From positions 1-21,367 of the IMG/VR virus record IMGVR_UViG_3300021425_000224: 21,367 nt of DNA; one strand, written 5' to 3'. The stretch comes from a virus. The translations under genes were made by a program, and so were the position numbers. Below the pieces are notes generated by a model. That model was not told where the DNA came from. It worked only from the letters and a program-made list of their open reading frames with translations, and did no database searches. Position 1 is the stretch's first letter. Every line of letters starts with the position of its first letter. Below, piece after piece: positions 1-6,279 of the stretch.

Positions 1-186
1 TTGTGGCAAGATTGGCAAGCCTTTCAAGCCGAAGCTCGTAAATCTAGACGCTATCAAGAAAAAATGGAAGAGAAGCGTAGAGAAGAGTTGATGGAATACG
101 TAGGTTATGGAATAGCTTTTATAGTTGTACTATTCTTTGCAGGACTCCTAGCGTGGGCAGCAGGCAAGTGGATGGGAAGATTTTGA
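1..186 (+). CDS. Small membrane protein with charged N-terminal helix (probably 5' partial)
   Basis: The reading frame is open from the first base and ends with TGA at 184-186. The first codon is TTG, so it may start here or, more likely, continue upstream of the window. The visible 61 residues have a highly charged helical N-terminal half (about residues 10-32, rich in Lys, Arg and Glu) followed by one hydrophobic span at about residues 36-54 and a short basic tail. This is the layout of a C-terminally anchored coiled-coil protein. I do not recognise the family. Small phage proteins of this shape include holins and XhlA-like proteins, but nothing here proves a lysis role. The downstream DUF1289 gene overlaps its stop codon, which suggests translational coupling. 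Confidence 0.55.
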   Translation: MWQDWQAFQAEARKSRRYQEKMEEKRREELMEYVGYGIAFIVVLFFAGLLAWAAGKWMGRF

Positions 187-299
187 GTCCGTGCGTAGGT
201 GTCTGTACCTTGAAAGACAATGTCTGCATAGGTTGTAAACGAACTATTGAAGAAATTAAAAAGGCGTACGAAGATACAAAGAGATTGACATCTAGCTAA
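183..299 (+). CDS. DUF1289-type four-cysteine small protein
   Basis: A 38-residue frame follows the previous gene. The start is most likely TTG at 183-185, sharing bases with the previous stop TGA; GTG at 168 is the alternative. The product begins MSPCVGVCTLKDNVCIGCKR, with Cys at 4, 8, 15 and 18 (C-x3-C-x6-C-x2-C), and then has a short charged helix. The SPC-x-GVC...C-x-GC pattern is the signature of DUF1289, a small bacterial family, especially of Proteobacteria, thought to bind a metal or Fe-S cluster through its cysteines; its function is not established. The gene is too short for usual gene finders. The -35 box of the next promoter lies within its last codons. The family call rests on the motif; any role in the phage is unknown. 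Confidence 0.75.
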   Translation: MSPCVGVCTLKDNVCIGCKRTIEEIKKAYEDTKRLTSS

Positions 300-313
300 T
301 CTATCTGTATAAT
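285..313 (+). promoter_or_regulatory. Consensus sigma70 promoter
   Basis: TTGACA at 285-290 and TATAAT at 308-313 are separated by exactly 17 bases: all 12 consensus positions with the optimal spacing. A start site would be expected near base 320, giving a leader of only about 12-13 bases before the ATG at 333, with AGGAG at 321-325 as the ribosome binding site. The -35 box is inside the end of the DUF1289 gene. It would fire rightward into the small genes and the virion block, using host RNA polymerase. Confidence 0.85.
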
Positions 314-332
314 CCTTAAAAGGAGTACACCT

Positions 333-506
333 ATGAAGAAACTAGCGTCACAAGCTTTAGCATTTCAATACAAACTAAAAATTGAGAATGCAGAGAGCTT
401 ACTTAATGCTCCTAATACTCCCCTAAATGTATTAGATCAAGCACTAAAAGATATAACAGAAACAAACGCAAAATTAAAAGTTCTTGAAAGTGTACAAAGT
501 ACTTAA
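333..506 (+). CDS. 57-residue helical protein of unknown function
   Basis: ATG at 333 follows AGGAG at 321-325 with a 7-base spacing, directly behind the consensus promoter, so this is the first gene of that transcript. The product begins MKKLASQALAFQYKLKIENA and ends with VLESVQST; TAA is at 504-506. It is rich in Leu, Lys, Ala and Glu with no Cys or membrane span, and the second half (about residues 33-55) looks like a single amphipathic helix or short coiled coil. I do not recognise the family. The next open frame overlaps its last codons. Confidence 0.7.
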   Translation: MKKLASQALAFQYKLKIENAESLLNAPNTPLNVLDQALKDITETNAKLKVLESVQST

Positions 507-691
507 AACAAAAAAAAAATTTAAAGATACTTATACCAATTAAAGGTAAACCTATTCGATTTCTCACACAGAAGCAGAATGAAGCTATAGACAAATATTT
601 GAGAAACCCAACAAGACTAAAACGAATACGTGAAGATTATCTACGTGTTAGTAAACTTAAAGATAAACTTGAATCGGAAAAATTAAAATAG
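490..691 (+). CDS. Small basic protein, frame interrupted at an A10 run
   Basis: An open frame ending at TAG 689-691 encodes a Lys/Arg-rich helical protein (readable segments IPIKGKPIRF and LRNPTRLKRIREDY), but upstream of about 599 it has no ATG, GTG or TTG before a stop at 485-487. A second frame starts with GTG at 490 and reads through a run of ten A (510-519), then ends at TAA 541-543. Removing one A, or a +1 frame change in the run, joins the two into a 66-residue protein beginning MYKVLKTKK. This could be a homopolymer length error in the assembly, a real mutation, or productive slippage. The stop abuts the ATG of the next gene. Function unknown. Confidence 0.5.
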
Positions 692-1441
692 ATGTCCATC
701 ACGTCATACCCAAATGTAGTTACTTTTAGTGGTGGTGTAGGATCATACCCTTACTTTTTACAAGTATCTCGTGGACTTATCGCAGGACATAAACGTGTAT
801 TTAAGTTTGGATATAACGGAGAAATACAAAACGTAGAAGAAACTATTTGGGATGTAGGTGGTTTATATGCTTACCCATCTAGTGCTGTAACAATGACAGC
901 GACAAGTAGTTCAGGTGCTACAGATGAAGATGTGCAAGTAACTATTCAAGGTTTAGATGCAAGTTACAACGAGTTATCTGAAACAGTAACACTAAACGCA
1001 TCAGGAACTGCAACAACGACAGGTAGCTTCTTACGAGTATATCGTGCTTTTGTTGCGAGTGGTACAGCATCTGCAGGAAACATTACAATTGCAAATGGTG
1101 GAACAACTTACGCTTATATAGCTGTTGCCGAGCAACAAACATTGATGGCACTATGGACTGTACCTGCAGGATACACAGCTTATTTGTTTCAGATAGATAC
1201 AACAGCATTTACAGTACAAAATAATAAAGTTGCTACGATAAGAATGATTACACGAGAATTAAATGGTGTATTTCGCACCCAACAAAAGTTTGATTTATTT
1301 GAAGGCTCATATCATCAAGATATTACTTGCCCACAACCTATACCTGAAAAAACAGATATTGAGTTTCGTGCGATAGCAGACAGTTCAAATGCTGACTTAC
1401 GAGTGTCAACAACTTTTGACGTCATTTACATAGAGAACTAA
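692..1441 (+). CDS. Beta-rich virion structural protein, unknown role
   Basis: The 249-residue product starts at ATG 692, immediately after the preceding TAG. There is no strong Shine-Dalgarno sequence, so coupling to the upstream gene is likely. The N-terminal part carries a segment with the pattern GHKRVFKFGYN and IWDVGGLYAYP (about residues 30-60). The rest is Ser/Thr/Ala/Gly-rich and beta-strand-like, with no signal peptide or membrane span. Proteins with this N-terminal signature are, to my recollection, common hypothetical proteins of marine phage genomes, placed among head and tail genes. Its position at the head of a run of virion genes supports a structural role such as a decoration or neck protein, but the exact job is not recognised. 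Confidence 0.7.
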   Translation: MSITSYPNVVTFSGGVGSYPYFLQVSRGLIAGHKRVFKFGYNGEIQNVEETIWDVGGLYAYPSSAVTMTATSSSGATDEDVQVTIQGLDASYNELSETVTLNASGTATTTGSFLRVYRAFVASGTASAGNITIANGGTTYAYIAVAEQQTLMALWTVPAGYTAYLFQIDTTAFTVQNNKVATIRMITRELNGVFRTQQKFDLFEGSYHQDITCPQPIPEKTDIEFRAIADSSNADLRVSTTFDVIYIEN

Positions 1442-1443
1442 GC

Positions 1444-1782
1444 ATGGCTGAACGTAAAAAAAGAACCGTTGCTTTAGAACTAACAACAGCCAACCAAGAT
1501 ATTTACACAGTGCCTGCACGATTTACAACCGAAGTAAACAGCATATATATTAACAATGCTTCTAGTTCTTTGGTTACATTTAGCTTAGATTGGTACGATG
1601 CAGCATCAACAACGTTCTATACATTAGCTGAACTTGTTGAACTACCTGCAAACTCACTACTACAGATTACAGATTATCCTCTGTACTTAATTGGTAGTGA
1701 CAAGATACGAGGTCTTGCAAGTGCAAACAGTGCTGTAAATATAACAGTATCCCTAGAGGAGTTCTTTCAAACTTCTCTATAA
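1444..1782 (+). CDS. Small beta-sandwich-like virion protein
   Basis: The 112-residue product starts at ATG 1444, two bases after the previous TAA. After a basic N-terminus (MAERKKR) it is made of alternating hydrophobic and Ser/Thr stretches typical of a beta sandwich, with no Cys and no membrane span. It has the size and composition of small neck, decoration or fibre-base proteins. It sits between two other beta-rich presumed virion proteins and is surely co-transcribed with them. Family not recognised with certainty; the virion role is inferred from context and composition. Confidence 0.65.
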   Translation: MAERKKRTVALELTTANQDIYTVPARFTTEVNSIYINNASSSLVTFSLDWYDAASTTFYTLAELVELPANSLLQITDYPLYLIGSDKIRGLASANSAVNITVSLEEFFQTSL

Positions 1783-1802
1783 TTAAGCCGAAGGAGAGAT
1801 AA

Positions 1803-2240
1803 ATGGCTATTACAACTGCAATGTGTACAAGTTTTAAATCAGAGTTATTAGGTGGTTTACACGACCTTGACACTGATTCACTTAAACTAGCACTTATTAA
1901 GGCATCCCCATCAGGTACGTATGGTGCTGCTACAACTAACTACTCTGACGTAACAGGTAACTCTGACGAAGCAAGCGGTACAAACTATACTGCAGGTGGT
2001 CAAGTACTAGACAGTGCAACTATTGCTGTAGATGGTACAACTGCAACTGTAGACTTTGCTGATGAGGTATTCAGTAACGTAACAACATCTGCTGATGGTT
2101 GTATCATATATAACACTGCAAACAGTAACTCTGCTATCGCTGTTATTGACTTTGGTGGTACAGTATCTGCTACTGCAGGTGACTTGACTATTCAGTTCCC
2201 AACTGCTGACGCTTCCAACGCTGTAATACGTATAGCTTAA
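1803..2240 (+). CDS. Conserved phage structural protein, Ser/Thr/Ala-rich, 145 aa
   Basis: ATG at 1803 follows AAGGAG at about 1790-1795, the best ribosome binding site of this block, which suggests strong translation. The protein opens with MAITTAMCTSFKSELLGG, then a segment with LKLALIKASPSGTYG (about residues 27-41) and a long low-complexity beta region. The opening (short helix, then an LKLAL strand and a YS-V box) matches, to my recollection, a widespread family of phage and prophage virion proteins of unknown function. A surface or tail-associated protein made in many copies is plausible. It has one Cys near the start and one at about residue 100. Confidence 0.65.
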   Translation: MAITTAMCTSFKSELLGGLHDLDTDSLKLALIKASPSGTYGAATTNYSDVTGNSDEASGTNYTAGGQVLDSATIAVDGTTATVDFADEVFSNVTTSADGCIIYNTANSNSAIAVIDFGGTVSATAGDLTIQFPTADASNAVIRIA

Positions 2241-2250
2241 GGGGTAGAGC

Positions 2251-3753
2251 ATGTCGTTCTACGATACTGCTGATGCTATATATGGCTCTGGTGCTTATGG
2301 CACTGCGAGTTTTGGACTTGTAAGTGGCACTGTTTCTTTAACAGGAGTCAGTGCAACTGCTCTTACACGTACTTTACATATAGACGCATTTGAAGTAGAT
2401 ATCACAGAACCACTCAATGTTACCCCTGCTCTTACTAGTTCTTTAGGAACAGTACAGAGTAATATAGCCGAACAAGCAGGAAGTGTATCAGCTACAGGTG
2501 GAGTTAATGGTCTTACTTTAGATGTTGACGAACCATTAGCTAGTGTATCAGGTACTGGACAGCTAGGAAGTGTTTTTGCTACCTTATCAGTAACTCTAAC
2601 AGGAGTTGCATCTACAGGAAGTATAGGAACACTAACACACTCTAGTGATACATCAATTACTAGTGTGGGTATGACAGGCTCTATCTCTGCTCCTACTGAA
2701 AATATTGCTTTTACACTTGCAAGTGTTCAAGCTACAACGTCACTAGGAGATATAGAAAGTCAGTCTACTGAAGCATTACTTAGTGCTAGTGCGACAGGTT
2801 CTGTAAATGGTGTTACTGTAAATCTTGAAAAAGTTTTATCAAGTATATCTGCTACAGGTAACATAGGCACTCTAAATGTACGTGCTATATTAGGTGCAAA
2901 TGATGCCATTTATGGTCAAGGTCGTTATGGTAGTGCAATTTATGGCAGTGTAACACCTGTTATAAATCTTCCTACTCTAGAACTTATTGGCTCTGTAGAA
3001 ACAGTACAGGTAGATGGCTTTGAGATAGATGTTTCTGAACGCTTAACAGGTGTTTCAGCAACAACTGCAATAGGTCAAATTCAAGTTATACCAAAACTAG
3101 TTGACAGTGTATCTGCTACAGGTGCTTTAGGAACAATCAAACCTAATCCAACAGAACCTGTAGTCGGTGTAAATGCGACAGGTAGTATTGGAACATTAAC
3201 ACATAGTAATACACATCGTATTGCAAGTGTCGTAGGAACATTTACTCTTAACAAAGGTGACAGACCTTTTGTAAAAACTTTTACTTTCATAGATGCTCCT
3301 AGTTTCGTTGCTACAGGTGCTATAGGAACTATTCAACCTAATGTTGATGAACCTATAAGTGGGGTGTTTGGAACTGTTTCAGTAGGAACACCTGAGATAA
3401 CTACAACTGAAGCATTACTTAGTGTATCTGCTACAGGCTCAATTGGCACATTAACACATAGTAATACACATTCTATTGGAAGTGTTCAAGGGATTACTGC
3501 AGTAGAGCAAGTACAAGTAGATGGATTTGAAATAGATGTTCAAGAAAGACTCGGATCTGTTTCAGCTACAGGTGCAGTAGGAACATTAACAAATAGTTTC
3601 ACTCATTTTAGTACAGGTGTTGTAGGTACAATGTCTACAAACACAGTTACAGCTACAGGGGTTATAACAACATTTAGTGCAACAGCCTACGATAGAAGAA
3701 ACGTAGCTAACACACTACCTCAACAAACAAGCTCACAAAGGAGGGCTGCTTAA
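2251..3753 (+). CDS. 500-residue repeat protein (VSATGxIGTL repeats), virion-associated
   Basis: The product is almost entirely repeats built around SVSATGSIGTL-like units, spaced by variable 15-30 residue linkers, with about a dozen recognisable copies. A larger module also repeats: a Tyr-Gly box (IYGSGAYG near residue 11; IYGQGRYG near residue 220) comes before units of the type VDGFEIDVxERL (near residues 47, 253 and 421). There is no Cys, Trp is absent, and there are no membrane spans. ATG 2251 follows AAGGGG. The regular short beta repeats suggest an elongated fibre or spike, and its place before the adaptor and hub genes suggests a head-neck or tail appendage. Its stop overlaps the next start as TAATG. 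Function inferred from architecture only. Confidence 0.7.
   Translation: MSFYDTADAIYGSGAYGTASFGLVSGTVSLTGVSATALTRTLHIDAFEVDITEPLNVTPALTSSLGTVQSNIAEQAGSVSATGGVNGLTLDVDEPLASVSGTGQLGSVFATLSVTLTGVASTGSIGTLTHSSDTSITSVGMTGSISAPTENIAFTLASVQATTSLGDIESQSTEALLSASATGSVNGVTVNLEKVLSSISATGNIGTLNVRAILGANDAIYGQGRYGSAIYGSVTPVINLPTLELIGSVETVQVDGFEIDVSERLTGVSATTAIGQIQVIPKLVDSVSATGALGTIKPNPTEPVVGVNATGSIGTLTHSNTHRIASVVGTFTLNKGDRPFVKTFTFIDAPSFVATGAIGTIQPNVDEPISGVFGTVSVGTPEITTTEALLSVSATGSIGTLTHSNTHSIGSVQGITAVEQVQVDGFEIDVQERLGSVSATGAVGTLTNSFTHFSTGVVGTMSTNTVTATGVITTFSATAYDRRNVANTLPQQTSSQRRAA
3193..3471 (+). repeat. Direct DNA repeats within the repeat-protein gene
   Basis: A 24-base string is present identically at 3193-3216 and 3448-3471, 255 bases (85 codons) apart, encoding TLTHSNTH. 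A second exact 19-base string occurs at 2767-2785 and 3406-3424. Because the spacing is a whole number of codons, recombination between copies would shorten or lengthen the protein without breaking the frame. Confidence 0.8.
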
Positions 3754-4073
3754 TGGCATTAAAATGGCCCGATAAAGATCCCGATGAACAACTAGATTAC
3801 TCAATCAATTGGAAACCTCTTCTTGATACTGATACAATCTCATCAGTTATTTGGAAAATATATGACGCAGATGGTGTGTTGCAGACTTGGTCAAACAGTC
3901 AAATTGTAAATGGTTTACAGCTTGTCAGTCGTACAAATACAAGCACTGTTGCTACAATATATTTAGGAAGTGGCACTGCGTTTACAACATATAAAATTGT
4001 ATGTCGGGTAACTGCCAGTGATGCAACTATTCGTGAACAAGAGGTTCGCATAAGAGTCGTGGAGAAAAACTAA
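3753..4073 (+). CDS. Small beta-sandwich protein, possible fibre/tail adaptor
   Basis: The 106-residue protein starts at ATG 3753 in a TAATG overlap. Its opening, KWPDKDPDEQLDYSINWKPLL, followed by a strand with DTISSVIWKIYDADG, is a pattern seen in many phage proteins just upstream of tail genes. The rest is an immunoglobulin-like run of strands ending in EVRIRVVEKN. To my recollection this resembles the phage Gp77-like family, sometimes labelled fibre-tail adaptor. That name is tentative. Its position directly before the adaptor gene supports a structural role at the neck or tail. Confidence 0.6.
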   Translation: MALKWPDKDPDEQLDYSINWKPLLDTDTISSVIWKIYDADGVLQTWSNSQIVNGLQLVSRTNTSTVATIYLGSGTAFTTYKIVCRVTASDATIREQEVRIRVVEKN

Positions 4074-4753
4074 TGGCTTACAATTATCTCTCCCTTACAA
4101 ATGAAGTTTGTCGCAGACTTAATGAGACAGAACTTACATCTTCTAATTTTGCTACAGCCAATGGGTTTTACTCTCAAGTAAAAGACGCAATAAACTCTGC
4201 AATTCGTGACATAAATCAAAAACATTTCAGTTGGCCCTTCAATCACAACACAGATGACATAACTCTTACTGCAGGTGAGTTGAGATACCCTCTACCAGAA
4301 AACGCAAAGTACACAGACTTTGATACTGTCCGTATCTTACGTAACGCTTCCTTAGATCTTAACGAAGCAAGAAGACTTAAGCAGATGAGCTACGATGAAT
4401 ATGTAGACAGATACATAGACCAAGAAGGTGAAACAGATACTACAAAAGGTACAGTTCCTGAATACATTGTTCGCTCACAAGATGGTGATCTCATCGTTGC
4501 ACCTATGCCAAACAAAGCTTACACAATCGAGTATGAATTTTTTATGATTCCTGCTGACTTAGATACGTACGACGACGTTCCAACAATACCATTCAGATTC
4601 AAGCATGTAGTTGTGGATGGTGCAATGTATCACTCGTACATGTTCAGAGACAATCTTGAATCAGCTACATTATCTCTCCGTAAGTTTGAAGATGGTCTTA
4701 AGCAAATGAGAACTTTACTTGTTAATGAAAACGTATATGCAAGGGCTGTTTAA
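4073..4753 (+). CDS. Head-tail adaptor (SU10 adaptor / gp11-like)
   Basis: The 226-residue protein starts in a TAATG overlap. The N-terminal helical region (NEVCRRLNETELTSS, then a helix with DAINSAIRDINQKHFSWPF, about residues 9-55) is typical of podovirus adaptor proteins that dock below the portal. The middle contains a conserved run YPLPENAKYTDFDTVRIL and a later strand region LIVAPMPNKAYTIEYEFF. The C-terminal part has helices with VVDGAMYHSYMFRDN. Length and layout match phage SU10-type adaptors and the T7 gp11 tail tubular A class. The next gene is the probable hub or tube protein, as in other podoviruses. The class is fairly clear; the exact subfamily is inferred. Confidence 0.75.
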   Translation: MAYNYLSLTNEVCRRLNETELTSSNFATANGFYSQVKDAINSAIRDINQKHFSWPFNHNTDDITLTAGELRYPLPENAKYTDFDTVRILRNASLDLNEARRLKQMSYDEYVDRYIDQEGETDTTKGTVPEYIVRSQDGDLIVAPMPNKAYTIEYEFFMIPADLDTYDDVPTIPFRFKHVVVDGAMYHSYMFRDNLESATLSLRKFEDGLKQMRTLLVNENVYARAV

Positions 4754-6276
4754 TGCCTGATAGGTGGCAAACACATTCGTTTGAATTCAAAGGTGGTTTG
4801 ATAACTAACCTTTCTCCGTATCAACAGGGATTTCAAGCTCCCGGATCAGCACGAATACTTCGTAACTTTGAACCATCTATATTTGGTGGATACACTCGAA
4901 TAGAAGGATTTGAAAAGTTTGATACAAACGCCGTAAGTAACACAGGTGTTATCAGAGGTCTACATCGTTATGGTGGTAATGTCTATGCTGTAAGAGGTGA
5001 TGATCTGTTTAGATCAGGCGGATCAGGATGGACACAGATAAGTGACAATGCAACTTATAACAGTGCAGGCGTCACAATAGGCGGATCAGGCAAAGTACGA
5101 TTTCTCAAGTACGACTTTGATGGCACAGAGAAAATTATGCTTGTGGATAATACGGGCAAGCCTTACAGATTTGACGGTACTACATTTGAACAACTATCTT
5201 CTTTACCGACTGATACATCAGGTTCTAGCTTCGTAGTCAATTTTAAGAACCACATTTTTCTTGGAAACGGTAAAAGTGTAGTTTTTTCTGCTCCTTATGC
5301 AGATACAGACTTTACAAGTGCGAGTGGCGGTGGTATAATAAACGTAGCTGATACAATAACAGGAATGATTGTTTTCCGAGATCAACTCATTGTATTTAGT
5401 GAAAATAGTATTAACGTAATTGCAGGAAGTAGTGTTGGAGATTTTCAACTAAAACCAGTGTCTAGGGATTTAGGCTGTGTAGGTGAAGATACAATACAAG
5501 AGATAGGTGGCGATATCATATTCTTAGGTCCTGATGGACTTAGATTATTTTCTGCCACAGATAGATTTGGTGATTTTAGTCTTGCGGCCGTATCTAAAAC
5601 AATACAAGTTGAGATACTTGATTTAATAAGTAGTAGTCCAAATGGTTTTACAAGTACAGTTATTCGTGAAAAAAGTCAATACAGAATATTTGGATACAAC
5701 TCAACATATACCAATGATTCAGCAAAAGGGATTGGTGCAACTCAATTAGAAACTGGCATAGCATTCAACGATACACGTGGCATAAATGCTTTTGTAACTT
5801 ACAGTGAGTATGATGGTTTCGCAGAAAGAATTTACTTCGGAAACGCAGATGGATTCGTATATCAAATGGAACAAGGTAACTCGTTTGCAGGCACAGACAT
5901 ACCTGCTACGTTTGCCACTCCGTTTATCCCATTGGGCGATCCGACTGTACGAAAGACAATATACAAGGGTGTAACATATTTAGATGTAAATGGTGATTTT
6001 GATCTTGAGTATTCTCTCAAGTTTGATTTTGACCAACCCGATAGTATTCAGCCTGATTCGATACTATCAAGTGATGCAGCGGCATCAATAACATATGGTT
6101 CAGGTATTTATGGAACATCTTTGTTTGGAGTTAAGCAAAAAGCTACGTACGAAGTACAAACAATAGGTTCAGGATTTACAGTGTCAATATTATACGAAAC
6201 AACAGGAGCTAATACAGACGCTGTTTTTACAATAGATGCTGCTACACTGCAGTATTCTACTAACGCTAGGAGATAA
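4753..6276 (+). CDS. Tail hub/tube protein (gp12-like position), beta-propeller-like
   Basis: The 507-residue protein starts in a TAATG overlap with the adaptor. The N-terminus has the conserved phage pattern GGLITNLSPYQQGFQAPGSAR followed by NFEPSIFGGYTRIEGFEKF (residues about 13-57). Repeated strand pairs follow with glycine turns, including VIRGLHRYGGNVYAV, MLVDNTGKPYRFDG and IVFSENSINVIAG, which look like propeller blades. Near the C-terminus (about residue 447) there is a YGSGIYGTSLFG box resembling the Tyr-Gly boxes of the 500-residue repeat protein. Gene order (adaptor, then this) parallels T7 gp11-gp12, so it probably forms the tail tube or nozzle. The specific function is inferred from synteny and architecture. 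Confidence 0.7.
   Translation: MPDRWQTHSFEFKGGLITNLSPYQQGFQAPGSARILRNFEPSIFGGYTRIEGFEKFDTNAVSNTGVIRGLHRYGGNVYAVRGDDLFRSGGSGWTQISDNATYNSAGVTIGGSGKVRFLKYDFDGTEKIMLVDNTGKPYRFDGTTFEQLSSLPTDTSGSSFVVNFKNHIFLGNGKSVVFSAPYADTDFTSASGGGIINVADTITGMIVFRDQLIVFSENSINVIAGSSVGDFQLKPVSRDLGCVGEDTIQEIGGDIIFLGPDGLRLFSATDRFGDFSLAAVSKTIQVEILDLISSSPNGFTSTVIREKSQYRIFGYNSTYTNDSAKGIGATQLETGIAFNDTRGINAFVTYSEYDGFAERIYFGNADGFVYQMEQGNSFAGTDIPATFATPFIPLGDPTVRKTIYKGVTYLDVNGDFDLEYSLKFDFDQPDSIQPDSILSSDAAASITYGSGIYGTSLFGVKQKATYEVQTIGSGFTVSILYETTGANTDAVFTIDAATLQYSTNARR
5311..5339 (+). promoter_or_regulatory. Promoter-like sequence inside the hub gene (weak call)
   Basis: TTTACA at 5311-5316 and TATAAT at 5334-5339 are 17 bases apart, with TGG immediately before the -10 (an extended -10 pattern). 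This matches 11 of 12 sigma70 consensus positions. It lies in the middle of a coding region with the tail-fibre gene 940 bases downstream, and AT-rich DNA yields such matches by chance, so activity is uncertain. Confidence 0.3.
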
Positions 6277-6279
6277 AAA

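Noticed and set aside
1778-1783. TATAAT overlapping the stop of the 112-residue gene
   Set aside because: No -35 match at 16-18 bases upstream and no TG extension; likely chance in AT-rich DNA.
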